64,000 nucleotides of DNA from a virus. Below, piece after piece: positions 45,927 to 53,938 of this stretch. Under the pieces are notes generated by a model. The model was not told where the DNA came from and searched no databases. It worked only from the letters and a program-made list of their open reading frames with translations. A program made the position numbers and the translations under genes. Position 1 is the stretch's first letter; the number at the start of each line of letters is the position of its first letter. The stretch is from the IMG/VR virus record IMGVR_UViG_3300022745_000020, positions 62,001 through 126,000 of that record. One strand, given 5' to 3'.

Positions 45927-46085
45927 ATGTCTGACATGACTAACTCTAACTCCTCACAATACGTCAATCTACTCCGCCAAGAGCTCATGCGAGCGCTGAA
46001 GAAAGCCGTGGATGCTCTGCCGTCCGATGAAGGTGCATCCGACGACTCCGACGCAGTCAGTGAAAAGGTGACTCGGGTATTCTAA
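45927..46085 (+). CDS. Very small acidic protein
   Basis: 52 residues: ATG 45927 after AAAAGGAA, TAA at 46083. Ser/Asn-rich start, a short amphipathic helix (YVNLLRQELMRALKKAVDAL), then an acidic Asp/Ser-rich tail. Placement and ribosome site match the flanking small genes. Possibly a host-protein inhibitor of the kind common in early phage regions, but nothing shows which. Confidence 0.6.
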   Translation: MSDMTNSNSSQYVNLLRQELMRALKKAVDALPSDEGASDDSDAVSEKVTRVF

Positions 46086-46098
46086 ACGTCAGTCAGAC

Positions 46099-46135
46099 CG
46101 AGGTAGGTACCTACAAATAAACAAGTACCTACTCG
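46099..46135 (+). terminator. Hairpin between small genes
   Basis: Arms 46099-46110 and 46125-46135 pair over 11 bp with one bulged G and a 14-base loop. Confidence 0.5.
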
Positions 46136-46167
46136 ATAGCATAACGAACACACAGGAGAATGCAATC

Positions 46168-46410
46168 ATGAGTGAAGACCAAATCAAAGTCAACCACATC
46201 CGCAGGCTCTATGAGAATCGTCCTGCAGCGATGCAGCCCCTTCGTCTGGGGCAGTGGTTTGTCAACGGCATGACGATCTTCGATGATGCGAAATTGGCCA
46301 GCATCGTCGAGCCCGAACGTGCTCTAGCACACATCATCACCAAGGGCTACTACAAGCTCGATCTGAGCGCGCTGGAGCGGCTCAATAGCGGCCAAGTCAA
46401 GAAGTTCTAA
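46168..46410 (+). CDS. Small hypothetical protein
   Basis: 80 residues, helical with a central QPLRLGQWFVNGMTIFDD segment, not recognised. CACAGGAGAATG precedes the ATG, the same leader sequence as at 44698 and 47279. Confidence 0.6.
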   Translation: MSEDQIKVNHIRRLYENRPAAMQPLRLGQWFVNGMTIFDDAKLASIVEPERALAHIITKGYYKLDLSALERLNSGQVKKF

Positions 46411-46416
46411 TACGTG

Positions 46417-46451
46417 TCTGATCGTACTCGAGCTACTCGAGTACGATCAGA
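46417..46451 (+). terminator. Perfect 16-bp hairpin
   Basis: 46417-46432 pairs exactly with 46436-46451 around a 3-base loop. Confidence 0.7.
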
Positions 46452-46483
46452 TCGATCCAATTGGCACAAAAGGAGAATCCGGT

Positions 46484-47107
46484 ATGAATGAAGTAAACAA
46501 GATCACGTTGGGTCAGCTCACCTGCCAAGCTACTCATCTGGGCTACCCAGACCCAGTGAGTCTTGAGCAGATACTGCGAGAAAAAGGCACTCTCACCTTC
46601 TTGTGCTTACTCGATCGCATCGAGGTGGCCAATGCACGACGTTGCCTCTCGTACAGGTTCTTACAAGTGCTGCTGTTCATTTACGTGGACAGCGCCATCT
46701 GTCTGAGTAAAGGTGTAGCCAAGATCTATAACGAGTTGGGGATTAATCAACTCGAGATCGATGGGAATGACTACACCGCTCCAGTGTTTGGACAGCAGTA
46801 CCTCAAGACGCTGAGTGATCACTATTTGAGTGATCAATCCCCTTTGACCGTGTACGATAAAGCTCTGGTCAACGCTCTATCTCACTTCGATCACCCCTGG
46901 GTGATACACAGCTCCCTCACCACTCTAGGCGGAGTGAAGGGTCGTATCCTAGCTCAGAGCGGGTACATGCTCTGGCTAGGAGATGATGGTATGTTCTATG
47001 CAGGATGCAGAGGTCCTTGGACCAAAGAACAAGCACTAGCCCACTGGGGATCCCGTGAAGATGAACGTGCAGTCATCTTCACCAAAGCCATCAAAGAGCT
47101 GGAGTAA
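46484..47107 (+). CDS. Hypothetical protein
   Basis: 207 residues, not recognised. Helical N-terminal two thirds, then a beta-type C-terminal part (GYMLWLGDDGMFYAGC) with a Trp/Gly-rich segment. AAAGGAGAATCC precedes the ATG. Own hairpins on both sides make it nearly monocistronic. Confidence 0.55.
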   Translation: MNEVNKITLGQLTCQATHLGYPDPVSLEQILREKGTLTFLCLLDRIEVANARRCLSYRFLQVLLFIYVDSAICLSKGVAKIYNELGINQLEIDGNDYTAPVFGQQYLKTLSDHYLSDQSPLTVYDKALVNALSHFDHPWVIHSSLTTLGGVKGRILAQSGYMLWLGDDGMFYAGCRGPWTKEQALAHWGSREDERAVIFTKAIKELE

Positions 47108-47118
47108 GGTGTAAAGGA

Positions 47119-47174
47119 TAGATACAGTGGACTCCCCAGTCCACTGTATCTACTGATCTATTTTTTTATTTTTC
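47119..47174 (+). terminator. Strong intrinsic terminator
   Basis: 15-bp perfect stem (47119-47133 with 47138-47152), CCCC loop, then a T-rich run (47160-47174). Confidence 0.85.
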
Positions 47175-47189
47175 TCCTTACTACGTAAT

Positions 47190-47215
47190 GCATTTTTCTA
47201 CAGTCGTATATTACT
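47190..47215 (+). promoter_or_regulatory. Early-type promoter motif, copy 3 (TATATTAC)
   Basis: GCATTTTTCTACAGTC, one base, then TATATTAC (47207-47214), 64 bases before ATG 47279 and directly after an intrinsic terminator. TATATTAC is the phiKZ early-promoter element as I recall it. Confidence 0.75.
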
Positions 47216-47278
47216 TAAGTGAGAGGAATTTCCTCATCAACCAATCAACCCTATCTTTACTCTACACAGGAGTACATC

Positions 47279-47512
47279 ATGCAAGAATACGCAGATCTGA
47301 TCAAGTCCATCCAAGAAGCAACCGATGCCCACACGGCTCGTACAGGCATCGAGCAGCTGTACAAACTCTTTGATGACCCGGTGGCTATCGAGATGGCCAT
47401 CGAGGTTGGTATCGTGGAGAAGTCAGATAACGGTCGATATTGGAGTATCGATGTGGCGCTGCAGTATGCGACCAGTAAAACATCGTCTCTGACCTATCTG
47501 ATCCCCCAGTGA
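47279..47512 (+). CDS. Small hypothetical protein
   Basis: 77 residues from ATG 47279, preceded by CTACACAGGAGTACATC. Helical, not recognised. First gene behind promoter copy 3. Its leader is nearly the same as that of the gene at 49078. Confidence 0.6.
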   Translation: MQEYADLIKSIQEATDAHTARTGIEQLYKLFDDPVAIEMAIEVGIVEKSDNGRYWSIDVALQYATSKTSSLTYLIPQ

Positions 47513-47519
47513 ATCCCCC

Positions 47520-47549
47520 ACAGGTGAGGTGCTCTCGCACCTCACCTGT
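47520..47549 (+). terminator. Perfect 13-bp hairpin
   Basis: 47520-47532 pairs exactly with 47537-47549 around a 4-base loop; no T-run, so it may attenuate rather than stop transcription. Confidence 0.65.
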
Positions 47550-47579
47550 CTTATCCATCGCCTTGAAAGGGAATGAAAC

Positions 47580-47906
47580 ATGGCATCAGAAATCCGTAAG
47601 GTCTATGATGACATCTGCGCAGCATTGCGCATTGTTGCCCCGGCACTGCAACACTACATGGAACATAAGGGTCACTCATGCTCACTGATCCTGTATGTGG
47701 TGGCCAGTCATCTGCCACATACCCAGAAGTGTTTGAACGATTGCGTGGACCTAGCGACAGTGATGCTCAAAGTCCATGGATGTGAAGTGCTACAGCCCTG
47801 GAGAGGAAATCCTCAAAGCACTGAGAACTACTACGGGTATGAGGCAGTTTACCAAAACTGCGAAACGGGCGGTACATTTACTGTGCGCATCTCATCGCAC
47901 CTCTGA
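47580..47906 (+). CDS. Small hypothetical protein
   Basis: 108 residues, several Cys and His (CAALR, GHSCSL, HTQKCLNDC, HGCEVL, QNCETGG) but no regular zinc-finger spacing. AAAGGGAATGAAAC precedes the ATG. Not recognised. Confidence 0.55.
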   Translation: MASEIRKVYDDICAALRIVAPALQHYMEHKGHSCSLILYVVASHLPHTQKCLNDCVDLATVMLKVHGCEVLQPWRGNPQSTENYYGYEAVYQNCETGGTFTVRISSHL

Positions 47907-47953
47907 CCCCCCTGCACACATAACGCGCTCACCAGCGCTAGGAGAATGACATC

Positions 47954-48193
47954 ATGACTTCACACCAAGAACAAATGGATGCATTGAGTGCTCGATTCAT
48001 TGAGTTGCAAAAGGAACTCTGCCGCGTTCGCCTGAATGCTTGCCGAGCTGAGTTGCGCAACCCTCAGATCAACCACGTCGTGCGCAAGGAAGCGGAGAGT
48101 CGCATCCAAGCAGCTGCACGCAGCCTGAACACAGGTTCCCCCTGTGTGAGCCTGATTGTGCAGATCGAGCATTTGCTCGATCTGGATGAGTGA
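47954..48193 (+). CDS. Small helical protein
   Basis: 79 residues forming two amphipathic helices, charged, not recognised. TAGGAGAATGACATC precedes the ATG. Possibly a truncated relative of the helical family in the next four genes. Confidence 0.55.
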   Translation: MTSHQEQMDALSARFIELQKELCRVRLNACRAELRNPQINHVVRKEAESRIQAAARSLNTGSPCVSLIVQIEHLLDLDE

Positions 48194-48211
48194 TACCCAC
48201 CTCCATCATAC

Positions 48212-48234
48212 GGGGGAGCCTAGACAACTCCCCC
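48212..48234 (+). terminator. Short GC-rich hairpin
   Basis: 7-bp stem (48212-48218 with 48228-48234) followed by TTTCATTTACTCTTTTT. Weak terminator or attenuator. Confidence 0.45.
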
Positions 48235-48265
48235 CTTTCATTTACTCTTTTTAGGAGAGAGCACC

Positions 48266-48565
48266 ATGATCGAATCGTTTCGTGACTTCGCCCCCACTGA
48301 GACCGCCGATGACCATCGGACTCTGAGTGAGATGAACAAACCGCTCAAGACCTTCTACGTGAAGGATTTGATCTGCGCGCGCGATAGCGTGCTGGCCAAC
48401 CCGTTCCTCGCCTACAATCACCTGAACATCGCCATGCTCAACATGCAAGTCTGTGCAGACATCACGCTGTGGAGTCGCACCAGTGAGATCCGTCACGATG
48501 TCTCTCGGGGTTTGCATCAGATGGCCCATCAAGCACTGGTCAATCTGTGTGATGAGTTGAGCTGA
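48266..48565 (+). CDS. Small helical protein, family member A
   Basis: 99 residues, four predicted helices. The C-terminal half ending DVSRGLHQMAHQALVNL lines up with DLMIGLHHRAAHRLQSI of the next gene, so the two are probably tandem paralogues. TTAGGAGAGAGCACC precedes the ATG. No function recognised. Confidence 0.6.
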   Translation: MIESFRDFAPTETADDHRTLSEMNKPLKTFYVKDLICARDSVLANPFLAYNHLNIAMLNMQVCADITLWSRTSEIRHDVSRGLHQMAHQALVNLCDELS

Positions 48566-48593
48566 ACGTTATCTTATCTGAAGGAGTATCGCC

Positions 48594-48890
48594 ATGATCG
48601 ACCTGACTGTCATTTTGCGTCGCCTGTTCGACAGCGCCCCTGTGGCGACTCAGGTGCTCGCGCAGCCCACCTTGTACGAGCGCGCTCAGTCTCACGCTCG
48701 CAGTGCTCTGGAGCATATTCTCAGTAACAACTTGCCTCATGCGCAACGTGACATCTACATCAGCAATCAGTTGTTCAAGCTGGTTGACGATATAGATACA
48801 CTGTGTGTAATCGGTCAAGTCGAGCGGGATTTGATGATTGGTCTGCATCATCGAGCGGCTCACCGCTTGCAATCGATCGTACTCAATTGA
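48594..48890 (+). CDS. Small helical protein, family member B
   Basis: 98 residues. Pattern of helices (ARSALEHILSNNLPHAQRDI, then a second hairpin, then GLHHRAAHRLQSI) matches the gene upstream and more loosely the proteins at 49078 and 49512. AAGGAGTATCGCC precedes the ATG. Function unknown; helical-hairpin scaffold suggests protein binding. Confidence 0.6.
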   Translation: MIDLTVILRRLFDSAPVATQVLAQPTLYERAQSHARSALEHILSNNLPHAQRDIYISNQLFKLVDDIDTLCVIGQVERDLMIGLHHRAAHRLQSIVLN

Positions 48891-48911
48891 AACAACATAG
48901 ATACAGTAAAA

Positions 48912-48967
48912 TCTACACCATTGAGGATCATCTCCTCAGTGGTGTAGAGTCTTTTTTTTTCTTTTTT
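48912..48967 (+). terminator. Strong intrinsic terminator
   Basis: 16-bp stem with one G-U pair (48912-48927 with 48933-48948), then a long T-run (48952-48967). Confidence 0.85.
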
Positions 48968-48977
48968 ACTACGAGTT

Positions 48978-49003
48978 CCAAAAATTTATGGTCATATATT
49001 ACT
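48978..49003 (+). promoter_or_regulatory. Early-type promoter motif, copy 4 (TATATTAC)
   Basis: CCAAAAATTTATGGTC, one base, then TATATTAC (48995-49002), 75 bases before ATG 49078, immediately after an intrinsic terminator. Confidence 0.75.
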
Positions 49004-49077
49004 AATCTGAGTAGGAAGTTGAATCTTCCTTCACCCAAGCAACCCAATCCTCAATCTTACTCTCACAGGAGTACACC

Positions 49078-49437
49078 ATGAACGCCATCACCACCTCTTG
49101 CACCACCCTGTTCGCCTCCACCACTGGCGAATCCATCACCCGCCGTGTCAATGGCAACTACTTCGTGCGCGTCGCCTACCATTTCCGACACGCCCTGATG
49201 TCCGAAACCCATGCCCAGCTGCAGGGTGCTTGGTGTGCGATCACCATGTGCGACCGCACCATCGCGATCAAGCGCCTGCGCAATGCTCGTGCCGCCGCCG
49301 CGCTGGCCGGCATGACCATTGATGTCAAGGCCATCGGCGACGCCATCGAGCTGCTCGACCAAGTCAAGATCACCGAGGCGACGAAGGAAGTTGAACGCAT
49401 CCACGCAGCTCTCGAGCTGCGCATGCGTATTCAATAA
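49078..49437 (+). CDS. Small helical protein, family member C
   Basis: 119 residues. N-terminal ~30 beta-type (a TGESITRRVNGNYFVRVAY region), then three to four helices with layout similar to members A, B and D. Codon use is strongly C/G-ending compared with neighbours, suggesting high early expression or a different origin. Start follows CTCACAGGAGTACACC, almost the leader of the gene at 47279. Confidence 0.6.
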   Translation: MNAITTSCTTLFASTTGESITRRVNGNYFVRVAYHFRHALMSETHAQLQGAWCAITMCDRTIAIKRLRNARAAAALAGMTIDVKAIGDAIELLDQVKITEATKEVERIHAALELRMRIQ

Positions 49438-49441
49438 GCTC

Positions 49442-49472
49442 GTAGAGGTAGGGTGCTTCACCCTACCTCTAC
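49442..49472 (+). terminator. Perfect 14-bp hairpin
   Basis: 49442-49455 pairs exactly with 49459-49472 around a 3-base loop, followed ~15 bases later by TTTTTTT. Confidence 0.7.
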
Positions 49473-49511
49473 AGGCTCGCCTCATCATTTTTTTAGCTTT
49501 AGGAGCAAGTC

Positions 49512-49877
49512 ATGGAATTCGTCACCAAGTTCTTCGCGCAGTTGTACAACCCCATCGGCCTGTTCTTCGCACGCCGTCAAGTGCACGCCATCCAAAAATA
49601 CCGTCAGGAGATTAATCGTCGAGTGGAGGATTCCCTAGTCGGGGCGACGCATGAACTGTACCTGGTTGAACGGGTGGTCATTTGCTTGGAGTGGGCCTTG
49701 GTCTATTTGAATCAATACAAATACGCCCAAGTCAACGATGAGCTTCATGTCTGCTACAAGACGTGCAAGTGCATCGACTGCCCCGAGTTGGGTGACTACA
49801 TCGACTTCCTGATGTGCAAGATGGCGTCTGAGCAGTACGATGTTGTCAAACAGAGACTGAATCTGTTGACGCAGTGA
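49512..49877 (+). CDS. Small helical protein, family member D
   Basis: 121 residues. The helix pattern from VVICLEWALVYLNQYKYAQ to YDVVKQRLNLL follows that of member B (48594) over ~60 residues at low identity. TTTAGGAGCAAGTC precedes the ATG. Several Cys (CYKTCKCIDCPE) could bind metal, but spacing is irregular. Confidence 0.55.
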   Translation: MEFVTKFFAQLYNPIGLFFARRQVHAIQKYRQEINRRVEDSLVGATHELYLVERVVICLEWALVYLNQYKYAQVNDELHVCYKTCKCIDCPELGDYIDFLMCKMASEQYDVVKQRLNLLTQ

Positions 49878-49887
49878 TCGCGTCAGC

Positions 49888-49946
49888 TGCATGGGTGAGT
49901 ACATCTCACCCATGCAGTCCTACTCTTTCTTTTTTTTTCTTTTTTC
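49888..49946 (+). terminator. Strong intrinsic terminator
   Basis: 13-bp perfect stem (49888-49900 with 49906-49918), 5-base loop, then a T-rich run to ~49946. Confidence 0.85.
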
Positions 49947-49955
49947 ACGAGTGTT

Positions 49956-49981
49956 GCAATTTAATATGGGTACATATTATC
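49956..49981 (+). promoter_or_regulatory. Early-type promoter motif, copy 5
   Basis: GCAATTTAATATGGGT, one base, then CATATTAT (49973-49980), 51 bases before ATG 50032 and after an intrinsic terminator. One mismatch from TATATTAT. Confidence 0.65.
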
Positions 49982-50031
49982 CACTTGGATACTGTTACGA
50001 GTATTTTTCAACTCACCCAAAGGGGATCAAC

Positions 50032-50412
50032 ATGAATGACATCGAACGAACCTGGAAGCAGTCAGTATTTCGCAAGAGCATGATCGGCATGGGCTTTTTC
50101 ATCACCCACTGTGATGCGCAATCCATCATCATCTCTACGGATGTCGAGCAAGATGCAAAAGGCCCAGTACCTGCACTGTCGGTGATGACTATTCTGAACT
50201 CCATCTACCGTCTACCCAACAGCTTCATCAAGAAGCTCGACATGATATTCCAGCCAAAGAGCGTGGTGATCTCGATAGAGTTCGAAGCTCAGGTGCAACT
50301 CTTCGATGAATACTTCGATGCTGCGCTGATGAAAGTGATCGAGGACTTTCGACACAGTCGAAGTGTACACGCAGTAGCTCATGAGCTGCACATGAACTAT
50401 CTGGAAAACTGA
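50032..50412 (+). CDS. Hypothetical protein
   Basis: 126 residues from ATG 50032, preceded by AAAGGGGATC. Alpha/beta, with a central beta strand pair (KSVVISIEFEAQV), not recognised. First gene of the unit 50032-52682. Confidence 0.55.
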   Translation: MNDIERTWKQSVFRKSMIGMGFFITHCDAQSIIISTDVEQDAKGPVPALSVMTILNSIYRLPNSFIKKLDMIFQPKSVVISIEFEAQVQLFDEYFDAALMKVIEDFRHSRSVHAVAHELHMNYLEN

Positions 50413-50465
50413 TACCGTGTCAGCCGCTCACAATAAGGCACTCCACACCTACATGGAAAACCACC

Positions 50466-50879
50466 ATGTTCACAAACGCTTACAATGCATTTAAGAAGAA
50501 GCTCGACGCCACTGACATCGGTGACTGGTTCACAGCCTCATCTGAGTATGAATTGCAACAGTTCTACATTCACCGACTGGACGCACTGATAAAAGCAGGT
50601 CGTGAATGTGGTTACTGTATCTTACCTCATGGATCGCTATGCCGAGATTTGGATCTGGTTGCGCTACCTTGGGTGGAAGATGCGGTAGATAAAGATGAAT
50701 TGTACTACCGTTTGGCGTTAGCTGCCAGTCCGGGTGTCCCCCGAAAGAAATATGCGGTATGGGAAGTCAAACCCCATGGACGCAGAGCCTGCTCTGTCCC
50801 CATATGCATGATCGACTACTCCGATACCAGAGATGGAGTCGGGCATATCGATCTGAGTGTCATGGTGCAGGAGGTGTGA
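50466..50879 (+). CDS. Possible nucleotidyltransferase-fold phage protein
   Basis: 137 residues. HGSLCRDLDLVALPW (about 51-65) resembles the 'GSxxRDxDLxAxPW' motif of a small phage protein family with a nucleotidyltransferase-like core (GS followed by DxD). WEVKPHGRRACSVPI and HIDLSVM at the end match the later strands with a third acidic residue. Substrate unknown; it may be inactive. ATG 50466 has only a GGAAA site. Confidence in the family is modest. Confidence 0.5.
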   Translation: MFTNAYNAFKKKLDATDIGDWFTASSEYELQQFYIHRLDALIKAGRECGYCILPHGSLCRDLDLVALPWVEDAVDKDELYYRLALAASPGVPRKKYAVWEVKPHGRRACSVPICMIDYSDTRDGVGHIDLSVMVQEV

Positions 50880-50885
50880 CCTATC

Positions 50886-51323
50886 ATGGACGAGTTATCT
50901 CTTATCCGCAAATCTCTTCTCCACTGCCAAGCTGTTGCGCGCAGCGTACTGCCGGTGGTGGAGACTGTTTTGTATAGAGGCAGCACTGTACATATAGGCG
51001 CTCAGGTGATCTTGGATCATCGACTCTGCATGCCTGGATGGATAATGGGCAACGTGTGTACATCCATCTTGAATGGAGATGAGCAGACCGCAGATAGTCG
51101 AGTGGCTATCACTTATGTGAATGAAAAACCAGTGAGTGCCTGTCTGGCATTTTGCAGACCTGACGAAAAGGATCCAGAAGTCCATACGTTCACCAAGTGG
51201 GCATACCGCAGATGCGGGTATGGTACACTGGCAGTGGTGGCCACTGGAGTGCAAGACTTCGACTACCGCATAGGTCGAAGTGAAGAGGAAACTGTAGGCT
51301 TTTACGAGAGCCTGTCCAACTGA
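50886..51323 (+). CDS. Possible GNAT-type acetyltransferase
   Basis: 145 residues. NEKPVSACLAFC looks like GNAT strand 4. TFTKWAYRRCGYGTLAVVA resembles strand 4-5 with the acetyl-CoA loop R-x-x-G-x-G (RRCGYG), followed by a final beta/alpha segment ending FYESL. Phages use GNAT enzymes to modify host proteins or toxins; the target here is unknown. It starts six bases after the previous stop, so the pair is co-translated. Confidence 0.5.
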   Translation: MDELSLIRKSLLHCQAVARSVLPVVETVLYRGSTVHIGAQVILDHRLCMPGWIMGNVCTSILNGDEQTADSRVAITYVNEKPVSACLAFCRPDEKDPEVHTFTKWAYRRCGYGTLAVVATGVQDFDYRIGRSEEETVGFYESLSN

Positions 51324-51353
51324 CCCTAACAAGCGAAAAAGGAACCAAAGATC

Positions 51354-52682
51354 ATGACTACCCACACACTCGAACAAAAGATCATCGACACCATCGAAGG
51401 TGGAACGAAGATTGCTGTAGGACGAATCCAGTCGCTGTCCAAGACGTATAATGATAATCTGACTGTATACGAGCTGAATGTGCACCTTAGACTGCGAAAT
51501 GACATCACGATACCAGATTGGTGCACACGCATGACTTCGAGGATTTCCGTGCTACTGCACAATCATGGTTACTCCGAATACAGCGGACCACTGACATACG
51601 GCACAGCACCTACATTTGAACTAATGGCCATCGATCCGATCAATGGCGCTGGAGTGCATGTGATTGTGCGAGTCATGCATTCCGAACAGGCTGCAAAAGA
51701 CCACGTAAATGACAAAGATCTTAAGTCTCAGAAAAAGACCTGCTCCGGCCAATGTGGATCCTGCCAATGTAAGGATCCCTCGTCGCAAAGCTCCACTCCT
51801 GCTCAGCAAGTTCCCGAATGGCGCGGGATTCAAAGGTCGGATTTTCATTCCCATGAGCTGTCTATGATGAAAGCCAACTTTGCTACTGCGCGCACTTTAA
51901 TCACGGATAAGCAACCTGAGCTGAGGGCATTTTCCGACAATGTCATCTTGGATATCCTCAATGACAGCGGCATGCACCTGATCGAAGGTAACCGAGAGCT
52001 GGTTGCTGGTGTATTTGTACAAGCTGCTCGTAAGCTGATTGAAAGCTGTTACACCAAGTTCTCGTCAGTCAAACCGAATACCGACACCACCCCCACCACT
52101 GAAGAAAATCAAATGGTGCGAGTTTGCTCGGGTTGCCTGCGCACACAACAAGAAATGCTTACGGCTGGTGGGTGTGATAGTCAGCGATGTGGAAATATGG
52201 TCGATATGACCAGAGAGGCTCTGGAGTACAATAAGAAATCCAGGCGTGATCTTGATGACCGGTTGCGAGAGGCGGCTCAAAAGGCAGTCCAAGAGAAATC
52301 TGTGGACACGTCGAGTTCCAAAGATACGTCTCATGACAAGGATGGTGCTCAGAAGGAGACCATTAACATTTATCGTTTCACCATTCCTAGCGATGGTGGT
52401 CAGGTTCTCGCGGTGATCGGGGAGGCTGGCGGTGGTCAAGGTGCAGTTCCTCAGCCGACTGCGACTGATCGTCCCAGATTCGTGGCCAGTAGTTTTCACA
52501 AGATCCAAACCGATGGGGTGGTCGTGCCAGACTCCCTGATTCGAGAGATTCTCATGAAACACGGATACACGATCAAAGAAGGTCAAACGGATCTGAAACC
52601 GTGCGTTTATGAAGGTGCGAGGGAGTTGATCGGACTGGTTTTGGAACAATGCGGATTGAAGTTGAATAAGATCCGTAACTAA
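51354..52682 (+). CDS. Multidomain protein with Cys clusters and internal duplication
   Basis: 442 residues. N-terminal ~110 alpha/beta. Two Cys clusters could bind zinc: CSGQCGSCQC near 128 and CSGCLRTQQEMLTAGGC plus DSQRC near 258-280. A charged low-complexity linker follows (~290-330). A ~40-residue helical motif occurs twice: NVILDILNDSGMHLIEGNRE with AARKLIESC near 195-235, and DSLIREILMKHGYTIKEGQT with GARELIGLV near 395-435. No family recognised. AAAAGGAACC precedes the ATG. Domain count suggests a modular binding protein. Confidence 0.6.
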   Translation: MTTHTLEQKIIDTIEGGTKIAVGRIQSLSKTYNDNLTVYELNVHLRLRNDITIPDWCTRMTSRISVLLHNHGYSEYSGPLTYGTAPTFELMAIDPINGAGVHVIVRVMHSEQAAKDHVNDKDLKSQKKTCSGQCGSCQCKDPSSQSSTPAQQVPEWRGIQRSDFHSHELSMMKANFATARTLITDKQPELRAFSDNVILDILNDSGMHLIEGNRELVAGVFVQAARKLIESCYTKFSSVKPNTDTTPTTEENQMVRVCSGCLRTQQEMLTAGGCDSQRCGNMVDMTREALEYNKKSRRDLDDRLREAAQKAVQEKSVDTSSSKDTSHDKDGAQKETINIYRFTIPSDGGQVLAVIGEAGGGQGAVPQPTATDRPRFVASSFHKIQTDGVVVPDSLIREILMKHGYTIKEGQTDLKPCVYEGARELIGLVLEQCGLKLNKIRN

Positions 52683-52689
52683 AGTGTCA

Positions 52690-52729
52690 CACATAGACCC
52701 CAGTGCATCGTCGCACTGGGGTCTATGTG
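52690..52729 (+). terminator. Perfect 17-bp hairpin with T-rich tail
   Basis: 52690-52706 pairs exactly with 52713-52729 around a 6-base loop; CTTTTTCTCC follows shortly after. Confidence 0.75.
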
Positions 52730-52760
52730 CATCTATCTTTTTCTCCCCACCCTCACGATT

Positions 52761-52786
52761 GCAAAATACTACAATCGCACATCATA
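52761..52786 (+). promoter_or_regulatory. Early-type promoter motif, weaker copy
   Basis: GCAAAATACTACAATC, one base, then CACATCAT (52778-52785). The upstream block fits the other copies well but the TATAT box is degenerate. 105 bases before ATG 52891, after a terminator. Confidence 0.45.
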
Positions 52787-52890
52787 AATTAGAGCCGCTG
52801 CATTCAACACTCTGTCGACTAGAGATTAATCGCGTCGCATAAAAGTGCAGATTTAGTTTATCAACGTACAAACCTACCGGAGAATCAAAC

Positions 52891-53142
52891 ATGACTACTA
52901 TTGAGAAAGAGATCACCTTCTTCCTGAGACAACGCGGTCTTTGGGAAGAGGAGGCCAAGATCGTCATCGAAGAGATGAAGAATAAGGGGTCTGCAGTCCC
53001 AACAGACTTGAAATGGGGATCAAATGTCGATGACTACCCCACTGGCGCGTTGCGCATCTTGAAGACGGCGGCCAAACGAGCTGCTCTGAATTACATCGAC
53101 CACAAAGCGCCGAAGCATTGGGCTCGCGGCAATTTCGAGTAA
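52891..53142 (+). CDS. Small conserved-type phage protein
   Basis: 83 residues. FLRQRGLWEEEAKIVIEEM, then VDDYPTGALRILKTAAKRAA, then YIDHKAPKHWARGNFE. This layout (helix, 'YPxxxLxxLxxxxxxxAxxYID', 'P..W.R..F') matches a small protein seen in many unrelated phages whose function I do not know. CCGGAGAATC precedes the ATG. Confidence 0.6.
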   Translation: MTTIEKEITFFLRQRGLWEEEAKIVIEEMKNKGSAVPTDLKWGSNVDDYPTGALRILKTAAKRAALNYIDHKAPKHWARGNFE

Positions 53143-53169
53143 ATCATTCATCATGCAGGAACTTCCATC

Positions 53170-53883
53170 ATGTCTACTCACAGTGGTAACACCAGTTTCA
53201 TCGGGGTCTGCAGCCTGCTGGGCATTCACTGGGGGATGGGACAAGAGACCCTCAGTGCGAACGCCACCTACTATTCCCAACCGACCAACGCGAGACTGGT
53301 GCGGGCAGTGCATACCGTATTAATGACGTGCATCAATAACGAACGCGCTTCGCTCTCTCACCAATTCAGTTGTGCCCTGACCCAATCGGGCGCTAGTCTC
53401 ATGATGCTGATTTGGGTGTGCAATACTGACAGCCTGGATAAGATCCTGGAGCGTGCGCTGGTGAACGGAACTGACATTCCCTGGACCGTCACCTTCATGA
53501 ACGCGGTCAATGAAACCCTCATCGGTCGGGAGTTCAAGCTGAAGTCTCGACCCGTCTGTCCTACTCCCCCCAGTGTGCAAGCTGTGGATCCGAAATTGAC
53601 GATCCTTGAGGGAGACTACTCGCCCAGTCTTGTTGCTGAGGAGCTGGTGCGTGCCATCAAGCTCGCGCAATGGTGTTCTAAGCCTATGGATGACCCCTAC
53701 ACGCGGGCGTTGATTGGTAAGCTGGTGCAGATGTATTTCTCTACCGACCACAACCATACAGTGCCAAGTGGTGAGTCCTATGTCCACACACCGTTGACCA
53801 AAGTCAGACAAGATTCAAAGATGGAGACTTCACATCCGCGATATAGTGAGGTTGAAAAGAAAGACTTCCTTGCTCACAAATAG
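53170..53883 (+). CDS. Hypothetical protein
   Basis: 237 residues, not recognised. Helical N-terminal 110 residues, a short beta-type segment, then a second helical part. It ends with TAG, the only amber terminator among the genes assigned in this window. Codon use is somewhat GC-richer than the next genes. Confidence 0.55.
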   Translation: MSTHSGNTSFIGVCSLLGIHWGMGQETLSANATYYSQPTNARLVRAVHTVLMTCINNERASLSHQFSCALTQSGASLMMLIWVCNTDSLDKILERALVNGTDIPWTVTFMNAVNETLIGREFKLKSRPVCPTPPSVQAVDPKLTILEGDYSPSLVAEELVRAIKLAQWCSKPMDDPYTRALIGKLVQMYFSTDHNHTVPSGESYVHTPLTKVRQDSKMETSHPRYSEVEKKDFLAHK

Positions 53884-53938
53884 GGCCCGAATGGGAAAGA
53901 GAATATACCAACATCTGGGTCAAACAAGGAGATTGATC

